NCBI GenBank assembly: GCA_038206725.1
Contig: JBBRAO010000028.1
Location: 1 to 43,589 of the forward strand
From: JBAXXL01 sp038206725
GTDB lineage: Bacteria > Bacteroidota > Ignavibacteria > Kapaibacteriales > UBA2268
Length of the DNA stretch: 43,589 bases
Direction of reading: 5' to 3'
Made by a program: the position numbers and the translations under genes. Positions 15,925 to 24,568 of the stretch are shown piece by piece; the first letter of the stretch is position 1, and the number at the start of each line of letters is the position of its first letter. The notes beneath the pieces are model-generated. The model searched no databases. It was not told the origin of the DNA and worked only from the letters and a program-made list of their open reading frames with translations.

Positions 15925-17229
15925 TTATTTATTAAAGACGTCAATACGGACTAAATTGTTATCAACAATGTATGTGTTGACGTATTCCAAACAATCTTCA
16001 ACCGTAATAGCATTATATTTATTAATGGTATCGAATGTTCTTTCCGGATTGTTGAAAAATGCGCTGTTCAAACATATACTTTCCGCTAAACTTGACGATG
16101 AAAGTAAGCTGTTTGCGTACTGCATTTTCATTTGGTTTTTGGTGCGTTCAAGGTGTTGGGCGATAACATCGTAATCTTTTAGTTTGTTAATTTCTTCTAA
16201 TAGCAATAGATTTAGTTCTTCGGGAGTTGTCTTATCGTCATTTGCAATTGCGTAAAATGTCAGCAGAGAGCTTTTTTCTCGCTGGTCCGGATATGCTGCG
16301 GTTTCCGATACACATTGTTTTTTATAGAGCAGACTATTATATAAAATGGAACTTTTGCCATAACCAGCTATTGCTGAAATAATGTCCGTAATGTAGGATT
16401 TATCATCCAAAAAACTCGGTACGTGATACGAAAGGAATGTTCCGGCATAAGGAACATTATCTTTATACGACGAATAACCCATAGATACTTCAGAAAAATT
16501 ATTTTCGGGAAAATGAGATCTGGTTTTTGAACCGGAGAAATATTCATCGGCTAATTTAAAGACGTAATCCGCCGTATAATCACCAACAATTGCCAATGTA
16601 GCATTTTGCGGAGAATAAAACGCGTTAAAAAACTCACGAGCCTGATCCAAGGTTGAAATAGCAACATCTTCACTGCTCCCGTGAACCTCCCAATTATAAC
16701 CGGATTTTTTGGGATAAGCTGTTTCGGCTAATAACTCTCGCCACCTTCCGTAGGGTTGGTTCAAAACTGTTTGTTTTATTTCTTCGATTACCACTTTCTT
16801 TTGATTTTCAAAAGCCTCCGGTGTGGGATTCATATTAAACATTCTGTCTGTTTCGAGAAAAAATGCAAGTTCAAGCTGGTTTTTTGGCAAAGTCATAATA
16901 TATGAAGTCCAATCATAATTCGTATAAGCATTATTCGTGCCGCCTGCTTTAGAAGAAATACTGTCGAATTGTCCTTTGGGTAAATTCCCTGTTCCTTCGA
17001 ACATCAAATGTTCAAATAGATGCGCAAAGCCCGTCTGTTGAGGCTTCTCGTTCTTCGAACCGGTTTTATATATAAGGTGTAAGCTGACCACCGGACAGTT
17101 GGGAAGTGGCAGAAATACAATATTTAGCCCATTTGGGAGTCTTTTTTCAGATATTAGGGTTTCGTTCAATTTCGTTATCCAATAATAAGTTTTTTGTAAT
17201 CGTGTTGAAAAAAAAAACAAAATAATCAT
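15925..17229 (-). CDS. M16-family zinc peptidase
   Basis: The protein carries the inverted zinc motif HLFEH (His70-xx-Glu73-His74) within GFAHLFEHLMFEGT, a distal glutamate region VVIEEIKQ, and the M16 C-terminal domain (FYSPQNATLAIVGDY). The 434 residues match single-unit bacterial M16B peptidases, which often act as dimers with an inactive partner. No partner gene is adjacent. The start is uncertain: the ATG at 17229 adds a hydrophobic lead (MIILFFFSTRLQKTYYW) that is unusual, and a TTG at 17169 would begin just before the conserved domain. Neither has a clear ribosome binding site. Confidence 0.87.
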   Translation of the reverse strand: MIILFFFSTRLQKTYYWITKLNETLISEKRLPNGLNIVFLPLPNCPVVSLHLIYKTGSKNEKPQQTGFAHLFEHLMFEGTGNLPKGQFDSISSKAGGTNNAYTNYDWTSYIMTLPKNQLELAFFLETDRMFNMNPTPEAFENQKKVVIEEIKQTVLNQPYGRWRELLAETAYPKKSGYNWEVHGSSEDVAISTLDQAREFFNAFYSPQNATLAIVGDYTADYVFKLADEYFSGSKTRSHFPENNFSEVSMGYSSYKDNVPYAGTFLSYHVPSFLDDKSYITDIISAIAGYGKSSILYNSLLYKKQCVSETAAYPDQREKSSLLTFYAIANDDKTTPEELNLLLLEEINKLKDYDVIAQHLERTKNQMKMQYANSLLSSSSLAESICLNSAFFNNPERTFDTINKYNAITVEDCLEYVNTYIVDNNLVRIDVFNK

Positions 17230-17248
17230 AAGAAATTTTAAAAAAAAA

Positions 17249-17279
17249 TTTGCTTTGTAAATTTTTTTTTGTAAATTTG
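17249..17279 (+). promoter_or_regulatory. Bacteroidota-type promoter for the NlpC/P60 gene
   Basis: TTTG (17249-17252) and TAAATTTG (17272-17279) are separated by 19 bases, matching the TTTG-N19-TAnnTTTG consensus. The start of transcription would lie near 17286, giving a leader of about 120 bases. Confidence 0.65.
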
Positions 17280-17328
17280 TTTTTGGTCAGTGTACAAATA
17301 ATCTGACAGATTACTAATAAATCCCATA

Positions 17329-17362
17329 TTTCAAATTGAAATTATGATATTTCAACTTGAAA
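17329..17362 (+). promoter_or_regulatory. Paired TTTCAA-N-TTGAAA operator-like palindromes
   Basis: Two perfect 13-base palindromes, TTTCAAATTGAAA (17329-17341) and TTTCAACTTGAAA (17350-17362), start exactly 21 bases apart, about two helical turns. They lie in the leader between the promoter and the NlpC/P60 start. This arrangement suits a dimeric repressor binding one DNA face. No other copies were noticed in the window. Confidence 0.5.
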
Positions 17363-17405
17363 TTATGGACAAATAAAATGGTAAGTAAAACATAGGAGAG
17401 GGCTT

Positions 17406-18221
17406 ATGCATAAATGCAAAACCTACTTTATAATAACGTTACTTATAGTTATTTTTCTCGGATCTTTTTCCGATGCTGAGGCAAAAAAGAAAAGATCATA
17501 TAATCGCGATAAAAATCGCAAAGAAGCTTTATATTTATTACGTTCCGGGTCGGATGATTTATCCAATTTAGCCGGATTGACGCCTATAGCGAACGATAGT
17601 ACTGCAAGTGCTATGCGTAAAAAAATGATCGAAGCGACAGAAGAGATTTCGAGTGATACTGAGTACGAAGGTGAATTAGGCGAGGATGAGGCTGAATTGG
17701 CTCTTGAAGATGACGTAGTCATCAGTTTAGATGACTTTAAGAGACTTTGGTTAGATTTTGTAGATTCTGAAGGAGGATCGTCGGTTACAATAGCCGGGGT
17801 TTCTCAATTTGAAATAATGAATGAAATTTTGGGTTGGCTCGGTACACCGTATCATTTTGGCGGATCAACTCGAAAAGGTATAGATTGTTCTTCGTTTACA
17901 CAACAAATATATCGTTCTATTGCAAATATTATGCTACCAAGAACTGCACGTTCGCAAATAAATGTTGGCGATCGGATATCAAGGAAAAACTTGCAGTTTG
18001 GTGATTTAATATTTTTCAATACACGGCGTAGAGTTTTTGTTTCTCACGTAGGTATATATTTGGGCGATGATTTATTCGCACACGCAAGTTCAAGATATGG
18101 CGTCTATATTGGCTCTTTAAAGTCAACATATTATAATAAACGTTTTATAGAGGGTCGAAGATTGTCTTCGGACGATATTAAACGCTACAGTATTGATAAG
18201 AAATCAAAAATTGATAATTAA
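17406..18221 (+). CDS. NlpC/P60 (C40) cell-wall peptidase
   Basis: A secreted peptidoglycan endopeptidase is predicted. The signal peptide covers about residues 1-26 (ending SDAEAK). An acidic linker (about 75-115) follows, then the NlpC/P60 domain from about residue 137: WLGTPYHFGGSTRKGIDCSSF with catalytic Cys161, RTARSQINVGDR, FVSHVGIYLG with His214, and FAHASSRYGV with His226. It is similar to Spr/MepS-type enzymes. AGGAG precedes the ATG. The Bacteroidota-type promoter and two phased palindromes upstream suggest specific regulation; a strong GAAA-loop terminator follows. Confidence 0.9.
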   Translation: MHKCKTYFIITLLIVIFLGSFSDAEAKKKRSYNRDKNRKEALYLLRSGSDDLSNLAGLTPIANDSTASAMRKKMIEATEEISSDTEYEGELGEDEAELALEDDVVISLDDFKRLWLDFVDSEGGSSVTIAGVSQFEIMNEILGWLGTPYHFGGSTRKGIDCSSFTQQIYRSIANIMLPRTARSQINVGDRISRKNLQFGDLIFFNTRRRVFVSHVGIYLGDDLFAHASSRYGVYIGSLKSTYYNKRFIEGRRLSSDDIKRYSIDKKSKIDN

Positions 18222-18232
18222 CACTTTATAAA

Positions 18233-18255
18233 AGCCTGCGAAAGCAGGCTCTTTT
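18233..18255 (+). terminator. Terminator with GAAA tetraloop
   Basis: AGCCTGC and GCAGGCT pair around a GAAA loop, followed by CTTTT, directly after the NlpC/P60 gene. Confidence 0.88.
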
Positions 18256-18278
18256 GTTTTAGTTGAAAGGTAAATTAA

Positions 18279-19502
18279 ATGATTCAGTTTTCAAATAATA
18301 CAATAAACGGTCAGGTTAGCCTATCTGTTACCGGTAGAATTGATGGGCTTACATCAAAGCAATTAGAAGCTGAATTCGGTAAATTAATCGAATCAGGATT
18401 GCGCGTTATAGTAGCTGATATTAAGGATGTAATCTATATCAGTAGTTTGGGTCTTCGTGTCTTCTTAAAAACTCACCAAAAATTAAATCAAGGCGGCGGA
18501 GAATTAATAATATTCGGGCCCGGTGAAGAAATTCTAGCCACATTTAAAATGGGCGGTTTCGATAGAATCTTCAAAATTTTCCACAAAGAAGAAGATTTAT
18601 CAGTCGATCAAGCTGTTACAGCAATAAAACAAGATCCTGTGATCTCAGAGCGTCAATTAGACGGCAAAATAATCAAATCAATCAAAAAAAGCGATTCTAT
18701 TGGTAGTCTTTCAATTATTGGAAGCACCGATAAGTTGTCTAACAGCTCTTATACCGAAAAGGATGTTCAATATGTACCGTCCAATCAAATTCAGTATGGT
18801 TTAGGTTTGGCAGCCGTTGGCGATGAGTACGAAAATTATAAAACTTATTTCGGTGAAGCTTTGGTTATCAACAACTCGATATTATATTATCCTGCGGTTA
18901 GACATTCAGCGGTCGATATAATGGAGTATTCACATAATGCATCGGCAATAAATTATAATTTTTTAAATGGGTTTTCGTTTAACGGTAGTTTTAACTATGT
19001 TCTTTCTATTAATAATGTTGGTGAATTTTTCAGCTTTGATGAAATAAATGAAATCTTGTTGGAAGAAACTAAATCTTCAGCACTCGGAATCGTTTTCATA
19101 GCCGAATCCAAAGGCGTTTACGGAATGAATTTGAAAAAAACACCTATTTCAGAAAATGCTTTGAACGACCATACAATTTATGATAGTGACAATTTTACCG
19201 AATGGATGAGTTATCCAATTGAACCACACGACGCGCATCATATAATTGCCGGTTGTGGTATCGTTATAAAAGATGAAGAAGCTGTTCGAGCTAAATATTC
19301 TGAAATACTGCCAAAAGATTCAAATTGTCATATTCACGGTGCAGTATTTGGAAAGGGTATATTAAATAGCGATTTAGGTAATATCGAAAGCGAATTGAAA
19401 AAGCTAACGTCGAATTTTGAAATAAATAAAGTGCAACATTTACTCCCAAATTCAAAATTCAGCAACATTTTGGTCGGTATTATCGTATTAGAACAAGAAT
19501 AG
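18279..19502 (+). CDS. STAS-domain protein fused to an uncharacterised domain
   Basis: Residues 1-110 form a STAS domain like that of anti-sigma factor antagonists: VSLSVTGRIDGLTSKQLE, then IVADIKDVIYISSLGLRVFL, with Ser55 or Ser56 at the usual phosphorylation site. A polar linker (about 115-165) joins it to about 240 residues I do not recognise. That part starts SNQIQYGLGLAAVGDEYENY and includes ILYYPAVRHSAVDIMEYSHN and a histidine-rich YPIEPHDAHHIIAGCGIVIK. There is no signal peptide. A SpoIIE/PP2C-like origin for the C-terminal part is conceivable, but I see no metal-binding aspartates to support it. A small secreted-protein gene follows 29 bases later. Confidence 0.75.
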   Translation: MIQFSNNTINGQVSLSVTGRIDGLTSKQLEAEFGKLIESGLRVIVADIKDVIYISSLGLRVFLKTHQKLNQGGGELIIFGPGEEILATFKMGGFDRIFKIFHKEEDLSVDQAVTAIKQDPVISERQLDGKIIKSIKKSDSIGSLSIIGSTDKLSNSSYTEKDVQYVPSNQIQYGLGLAAVGDEYENYKTYFGEALVINNSILYYPAVRHSAVDIMEYSHNASAINYNFLNGFSFNGSFNYVLSINNVGEFFSFDEINEILLEETKSSALGIVFIAESKGVYGMNLKKTPISENALNDHTIYDSDNFTEWMSYPIEPHDAHHIIAGCGIVIKDEEAVRAKYSEILPKDSNCHIHGAVFGKGILNSDLGNIESELKKLTSNFEINKVQHLLPNSKFSNILVGIIVLEQE

Positions 19503-19531
19503 AAAAATATTAATTATTAAAGGTAATATAA

Positions 19532-20197
19532 ATGAAAAAATTAATTACATCAGCAATATGTTTGTGTGCTTTTATTATGAGTGCAAATATAATGTTCGCC
19601 CAAGACGAACCCGAATTCAAAAATTATAATATGATTTCAGGTTATGTAGAATACAAATTGACAGGAGCATCAACCGGCACTCAAGAATTATATTTTGAGG
19701 AATGGGGGAAGTATGAAGCCAAAATCTCGAAAGGTGATTATGATTATATGGGGCAAAAAGGTTCATTCAATGGATTAACAATAACTACACCGGACGCTCA
19801 GTATAGAATAGATTTAGATAAATCTAAAGGAATGAAAGGACCTGCGCCGGATTGGACTAAAATAATCGAAATGTTTGAAAATGAAAATGGTAATTTTGAT
19901 AAAGTTCAAGAATTATCAATGAAGGAAGCAGGTTTTATAAAAAAGGGAAATGAAAAATTCTTGGATAGGGATTGTGTGTTATGGGAAGCCGACCAAAATG
20001 GCGCCAATATTAAAATTTGGCTATGGAAAGGTATAGAACTCAAAACCGTAACTAATGCTCAAGGTGTTACAAGTACTATTGAAGCTATCAATATTGTTGA
20101 AGAAAAAGCCGTTCCTTTTGCAAAATTTGAGCCACCGTCGGGTATAGAATGGTTAGACCCAAAAACCGGTCAACCAATTAAAGAAGAAAAAAAATAA
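19532..20197 (+). CDS. Secreted protein of unknown function
   Basis: The signal peptide is clear (about residues 1-23, MKKLITSAICLCAFIMSANIM then FAQ). The mature 198 residues contain repeated short strands (YVEYKLTG, YEAKISKGDY) and a C-terminal PPSGIEWLDPKTGQP segment. The pattern (a flexible lipid-carrier-like sheet and a late KFEPPSG stretch) resembles DUF4412 or LolA-like periplasmic proteins, but I cannot confirm it. It follows the STAS fusion gene by 29 bases and is probably cotranscribed, ending at the terminator at 20221-20266. Confidence 0.7.
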   Translation: MKKLITSAICLCAFIMSANIMFAQDEPEFKNYNMISGYVEYKLTGASTGTQELYFEEWGKYEAKISKGDYDYMGQKGSFNGLTITTPDAQYRIDLDKSKGMKGPAPDWTKIIEMFENENGNFDKVQELSMKEAGFIKKGNEKFLDRDCVLWEADQNGANIKIWLWKGIELKTVTNAQGVTSTIEAINIVEEKAVPFAKFEPPSGIEWLDPKTGQPIKEEKK

Positions 20198-20220
20198 TAC
20201 ATACAACTATAGAACAAACA

Positions 20221-20266
20221 ACTTAGGCAAAAGTGAAAAAATAATTCTTTTGCCTAAGTTTTTTTT
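20221..20266 (+). terminator. Rho-independent terminator
   Basis: ACTTAGGCAAAAG and CTTTTGCCTAAGT form a long perfect stem around a 13-base A/T-rich loop, followed by eight T residues. Confidence 0.9.
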
Positions 20267-20305
20267 AATTATTTTTGTACTCTTTTAATATGGAAAAACA
20301 AATAA

Positions 20306-21403
20306 ATGATTAACTTTTTCGAAATAGATATCCGCCGTGCCGCTTGTCACGGGATAGATCCCAAAAAAACCGGTCTTGAACACGCTACTGTATTGGTTGA
20401 CAACCAGCTATGCGATATACCTCAGGAAGTTTACGAACTGATAAAAGACAGGTTAGCTAAAGCCGCCGAAAGGGAAACAAAAGCTTTTCAATTGGAAATT
20501 GATTATACTAACCAAGGCTCATTTTTCGGTCTTTGCAGGGATTTGAAAAATCAATCTGACGATGTTTTTTTAACCCGTTCGCAAGAAGTAGCTCATTTAT
20601 TAGCCGAAGCGCAAACCAAAAACACTATCCCGGGTGGCAATTTGCTATTTATCGAAGCAATGGACCAACGAGGAAGAACAGCGTATATAGCGATTAAAGC
20701 AGAAACTATATTCGCTTTGCGCTACGAAATAGTAAACAGACAAAGCAAAGTTAGAATGATACAGGATTTGTTTATGTCTCAACAACAAAAAATGTATAAA
20801 TTTGGTATAATATACGAACGCGGTGAAGAGGAACAGCAACTTTTCAAGGAACTTCCTGAACCAAATGTGGAATTCGGCTGTTTCCTTTACGACGACCAAT
20901 TTAATGTGGGTTCAAAATTAGCTGAGTATTTCTATAAAGACTTTCTCGGTTTTTCGATTGACGCTAATCCCAAAATTCAATCAAAGAAATTCTATGTTAA
21001 TACAGAGAACTTCATTAAAGCCAATGTTGAAACTCAAGACGAAAAAGAAGAATTACTTAAAGTTCTAAAGCACGAATTTTTAAATCACGACGAAACCGAC
21101 AAAATTACTCCAAGGGATTTCGCGGACTTATATATTCACGAAGCCGATGTAAATTCATTGTATCAGAATGAAATAGCGCAGTACCTACCAGAAGTAATTT
21201 TGAAAGATACGTCCCTAATTAAAAATAGCTTACAGAGGAAAAAATACGCTTTTCCAAACGATATAATGATTACCGGACCGAACAACACATTTGATATTAA
21301 TGTAAAAATACTTAAATCTATGGACGATTTGAAAGATGTTGATTTTTCAAATAGAGACTATACAATTATAAAGATTTTGGGTAAACCCGAACAAGAAAAG
21401 TAA
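20306..21403 (+). CDS. Nucleoid-associated protein (NdpA/YejK family)
   Basis: The protein matches the 37-kDa nucleoid-associated family (PF04245) in length and plan. The opening is LEHATVLVDNQLCDIPQEVY, then FFGLCRDLKN, IPGGNLLFIEA and a mid-domain FGIIYERG, with a later IKILKSMDDLKDVDF end typical of many Bacteroidota members. Such proteins bind DNA and are found on the nucleoid; their precise role is unclear. It stands alone, behind a terminator and followed by two palindromic repeats. Confidence 0.7.
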   Translation: MINFFEIDIRRAACHGIDPKKTGLEHATVLVDNQLCDIPQEVYELIKDRLAKAAERETKAFQLEIDYTNQGSFFGLCRDLKNQSDDVFLTRSQEVAHLLAEAQTKNTIPGGNLLFIEAMDQRGRTAYIAIKAETIFALRYEIVNRQSKVRMIQDLFMSQQQKMYKFGIIYERGEEEQQLFKELPEPNVEFGCFLYDDQFNVGSKLAEYFYKDFLGFSIDANPKIQSKKFYVNTENFIKANVETQDEKEELLKVLKHEFLNHDETDKITPRDFADLYIHEADVNSLYQNEIAQYLPEVILKDTSLIKNSLQRKKYAFPNDIMITGPNNTFDINVKILKSMDDLKDVDFSNRDYTIIKILGKPEQEK

Positions 21404-21412
21404 TTGATTTTT

Positions 21413-21438
21413 CAGCCCCACGCTAAAGCGTGGGGTTG
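21413..21438. repeat. Dispersed GC-rich palindrome, copy B
   Basis: CAGCCCCACGCT, AA, AGCGTGGGGTTG: a near-perfect 26-base palindrome immediately after the nucleoid-associated gene; same family as the copies at 10900, 21476 and 27080. Confidence 0.8.
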
Positions 21439-21475
21439 ATGAACAGACAAAATAAGTAAATCGTTATTATTTTTT

Positions 21476-21500
21476 AAACCCACGCTAAAGAGTGGGGTTG
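21476..21500. repeat. Dispersed GC-rich palindrome, copy C (decayed)
   Basis: AAACCCACGCT, AA, AGAGTGGGGTTG: a 25-base version lacking one C and with a mismatch in the stem, 38 bases after copy B and 34 bases before coaE. Its decay suggests that it is no longer under selection. Confidence 0.7.
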
Positions 21501-21533
21501 AGATATGCAAAGAAAAGTTAAAATGGAGGCATT

Positions 21534-22193
21534 ATGTTAGTTATTGGTATTACTGGAATTATAGGAAGTGGCAAATCGCTGGCAATAGAGTATTTAGCGG
21601 AAAAAAGCTATGTTGTTTATCGGATGGATTCGATAGCAAAAGAACTGATGGCGTCCGATGAAAATATAAGACAGAGGATCATCGCCGCACTTGGTGAAGA
21701 ATCTTATAATGAAGATGGTACCCCAAATACAGCGTTTATTAGTAATGCCGTCTTCAACACGCACAATAATAAAAATCTCGATTTGCTGAATACTATTGTC
21801 CATCCGGCAGTAATTGACGATATGATTGCTTTCCTCGAGGAAGAAATTGAATCAGGTACAGAGGTTGTTTTTGTTGAAAGCGCTCTAATATTCGAAGCAA
21901 GTTTGGATGATGGATTTGATTATGTACTAAATATATTTTCTCCTAAAGAAGACTGTATAGCCAGAACTATGGCTCGTAGTGGTCTAACTGAACAAGAAGT
22001 GCTCAATAGAATGGCAACTCAGTTATCTCTTGAACAAAAAAGACAACTTGCCGACTTCACTGTAAATAATGATTCCACAATTAAGGATTTTCATTCGGCT
22101 TTGGATTTTATCATTGATTTGCTAATATCCCTACCCGAAAAAGATTTTGAAAAAGATTTGGAAAATAATTCTGATGAGGACACGATAATTTAA
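21534..22193 (+). CDS. coaE: Dephospho-CoA kinase
   Basis: CoaE phosphorylates dephospho-CoA to complete coenzyme A synthesis. The P-loop GITGIIGSGKS is at residues 5-15. The family motifs YRMDSIAKELM (29-39) and VHPAVIDDM follow, as does VFVESALIFEA (about 109-119). The 219 residues include an acidic C-terminal tail (about 195-219, EKDFEKDLENNSDEDTII) beyond the usual domain. The gene has its own terminator, and a strong hairpin repeat pair precedes it. Confidence 0.94.
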   Translation: MLVIGITGIIGSGKSLAIEYLAEKSYVVYRMDSIAKELMASDENIRQRIIAALGEESYNEDGTPNTAFISNAVFNTHNNKNLDLLNTIVHPAVIDDMIAFLEEEIESGTEVVFVESALIFEASLDDGFDYVLNIFSPKEDCIARTMARSGLTEQEVLNRMATQLSLEQKRQLADFTVNNDSTIKDFHSALDFIIDLLISLPEKDFEKDLENNSDEDTII

Positions 22194-22212
22194 AAAATTA
22201 TTAGTATTTTAG

Positions 22213-22247
22213 AAAATCAAATATGTAATGTATTTGATTTTTTTTTT
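22213..22247 (+). terminator. Terminator of coaE
   Basis: AAAATCAAATA and TATTTGATTTT form an 11-bp stem around a 7-base loop, followed by a T-run. Confidence 0.8.
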
Positions 22248-22302
22248 GCACATTCTTATTGACGAACAGTATTTATTTTGAAACTTTCACTGACTTTTTG
22301 GT

Positions 22303-23178
22303 TTATTTGAGAAGTATTATTTTTTTTGAATACAATTTATTCCCAATATAAACATTACAAATATAAATCCCTGTAGTAAAATCTTTGGCATCCCATTGAT
22401 ATATATGGTTGCCGGCTTCCTCGAAAGCATTAAATACTTCGCTTATCTTATTCCCTTGAGAATCATAAATTTGAATGGTATTCTTAGAATGGGAATCTGT
22501 TTTATATGATACATTAACAATTGATGAAAAAGGGTTAGGGTAACAAGATATTTTTTCATCTTCAGATCCGAGAATGACGTTATTATGAATTTCTGTTGAA
22601 TCATATACTTCGACTTCGTATAATGAATTGCCATATTGACTTGCTCTTTTATCACAAAAAATTCTTAAATATCTTCCTTTACCATTGAGATTTGTAATAT
22701 CATCAACTCCCCCTGTGGCATTAGTTCTGTTGTATATAGTTGTCCAATTAAGAGTATCATCTGCAGTTTGAATTTTATATGCACTTGCATAAGACCGCTC
22801 CCACACCACTTTCACTCTCGTGAAAGAAATTGATTTTTCAAAATCAATATAGATCCATTGTGAGTCAAGAAAAGCACTTGCCCATCGAGTAGTTGGGTCA
22901 GAATCTACGATGTTTTCAGGAAAGTAATTTGAGTTTGGTTCAACGGATGAAGCAACGACCCTTTTTTTAAATGCCAAATCATCAGGTAAAGAAATTATTG
23001 GGAAAGTAACTCCCGGTGCAAAATCGATTATGGATATTCTTTGGAAAAATGTATTAAAATCGAATGAAGTATCAATCGGATTCCAATTCCATTGGGAAAG
23101 AAGTCTTAGATGAGATTTTAGTCTTTTAGCAATTTGAACTTCGTTTTCTGCTGAAGGATTATCGCTCCATACTTGCAA
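22303..23178 (-). CDS. C-terminal part of a frameshifted GH20 hexosaminidase (F5/8C-like and T9SS domains)
   Basis: This frame continues the hexosaminidase after a one-base shift near 23283. In the shifted frame the sequence before this start reads WKPDDQTLFSRWKPDVFYQ, then RRKIISDSSAILGGKLQVW, which completes the GH20 barrel (GGKLQVWSDNPSAENE). It is followed by an F5/8 type C-like carbohydrate-binding domain (about residues 75-190; VVASSVEPNSNYFPENIVD, TRWASAFLDSQWIYIDF). The last 80 residues are a T9SS type A sorting domain (SCYPNPFSSIVNVSY to GNKLYSKKIILLK). The annotated ATG at 23178 is only an in-frame Met, not a true start. Confidence 0.82.
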   Translation of the reverse strand: MQVWSDNPSAENEVQIAKRLKSHLRLLSQWNWNPIDTSFDFNTFFQRISIIDFAPGVTFPIISLPDDLAFKKRVVASSVEPNSNYFPENIVDSDPTTRWASAFLDSQWIYIDFEKSISFTRVKVVWERSYASAYKIQTADDTLNWTTIYNRTNATGGVDDITNLNGKGRYLRIFCDKRASQYGNSLYEVEVYDSTEIHNNVILGSEDEKISCYPNPFSSIVNVSYKTDSHSKNTIQIYDSQGNKISEVFNAFEEAGNHIYQWDAKDFTTGIYICNVYIGNKLYSKKIILLK

Positions 23179-24500
23179 TTTTCCACCGAGTATCGCACTT
23201 GAATCTGATATAATTTTTCTTCTTTGATAAAAAACATCAGGTTTCCATCGGGAAAAAAGCGTTTGATCATCAGGTTTCCAATTACATAATATAAATATTC
23301 AGAGTTGCAATTCATTAACTGATGTCCTTCAGAAATGAAAACATCCGGATTCTTTTCACCAAACCAATATTCAATAATTATATCGGAATTAAGTTTAATT
23401 GTATATTTAGATGCGGGATTTTCATTCATATCCAAACAATCATTCCAAATTCTTAGTTTTTTACCGTGATTTTTTACAATACTATCCATCCAATTAATAA
23501 AATCAATGAAAGCGTCTTTCGATAAGGCGGATGGTCCGTATTTATTTTGTGCATAAGTCTTTAAATTGGGTAATGAGTCAACATTTTCTCCAAATTCGTC
23601 GCATCCACCGTGCCAATATGGTCCGGGAAATAAAGTAATATATTCTTCAATTATTGATTTTGCAAATTGCCTTGCTTCCTCATTAACGAAATCCAGGTAA
23701 TATAAGTACTTCCCTTTCTTGTCTTTGATGCAGTATTTAGGAAAAAAGGGTTTTAAAATCTGGTCCATATGGGAAGGCATATCAATTTCAGGAATAATGG
23801 TAACAAAGTATTTTTCTGCAAGTTTGATAAGTTCGCGAATTTCATCTTTTGAATAATGTTCCGTGGATGTAATTTCCGGATAAGTTTCACATTCAATTCT
23901 AAAACCTTCGTTATCGGAAAAATGGAAATGAAAAACATTCATTTTTAAATAAGATAATTCTTTGATATGTTTTTTTAACCAGTCAACAGTAAAGTATTTC
24001 CTGCCGTTATCGACCATTAAACCTCTTTCCATATATGATGGCCAGTCTTTGGCTGTTCCTTTTTGAATGGTATCGCTCTGTTTCAATAATTGCAAAAGAG
24101 TTCTTGTTCCATAGAAAACACCGCAATTATATTTGGATTTAATCGTAATATAGTCAGATACTTCAAAAATATAGGCATCATTATTCTTTATACTTTCGTT
24201 ACAATTTAAAGTCAAATAAATATCACCCTTTTCAGGAGTTGAAGAAAATCTAATTTGATATTGAATCTTCCTTAGGGAATCCAAATCCTCTTGTAGGGTT
24301 TTTGAGATGTTTTCAAGTTCAGATTGGTATTGAGGGTCAATAATTATCCTAGAAGTTTTTTTAAAGATATATGAACCGTTGGTATCCTGCCATTCTTTAA
24401 AACTTGGGATTACTGCTGGCTTTTTTGAATAACATAGGTTTATGGATATAGCAAGGAGCATCACTATACAAAAGCAAAATCTATTTTTCATATTTATCAT
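23118..24500 (-). CDS. N-terminal and catalytic part of a frameshifted GH20 beta-N-acetylhexosaminidase
   Basis: The protein begins with a signal peptide (about residues 1-25, ending LCYSKK), followed by a GH20b alpha/beta domain (about 30-150) and the GH20 TIM barrel from about 155. The catalytic Asp-Glu pair is Asp301-Glu302 in YWHGGCDEFGE, and MNVFHFHFSDNEGFRIE is the typical barrel strand. It should release terminal GlcNAc or GalNAc from glycans outside the cell. Loss of one base near 23283 moves the true frame to the downstream segment, so the last 55 residues here are out of frame. Intact, the enzyme would be about 730 residues and secreted by T9SS. Confidence 0.85.
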   Translation of the reverse strand: MINMKNRFCFCIVMLLAISINLCYSKKPAVIPSFKEWQDTNGSYIFKKTSRIIIDPQYQSELENISKTLQEDLDSLRKIQYQIRFSSTPEKGDIYLTLNCNESIKNNDAYIFEVSDYITIKSKYNCGVFYGTRTLLQLLKQSDTIQKGTAKDWPSYMERGLMVDNGRKYFTVDWLKKHIKELSYLKMNVFHFHFSDNEGFRIECETYPEITSTEHYSKDEIRELIKLAEKYFVTIIPEIDMPSHMDQILKPFFPKYCIKDKKGKYLYYLDFVNEEARQFAKSIIEEYITLFPGPYWHGGCDEFGENVDSLPNLKTYAQNKYGPSALSKDAFIDFINWMDSIVKNHGKKLRIWNDCLDMNENPASKYTIKLNSDIIIEYWFGEKNPDVFISEGHQLMNCNSEYLYYVIGNLMIKRFFPDGNLMFFIKEEKLYQIQVRYSVENCKYGAIILQQKTKFKLLKD

Positions 24501-24568
24501 ATTTTTCTCGCATTAGATAAATCAATTTCAAATCAAATACACTATCATAAAATTCGACGTTTCAAATA

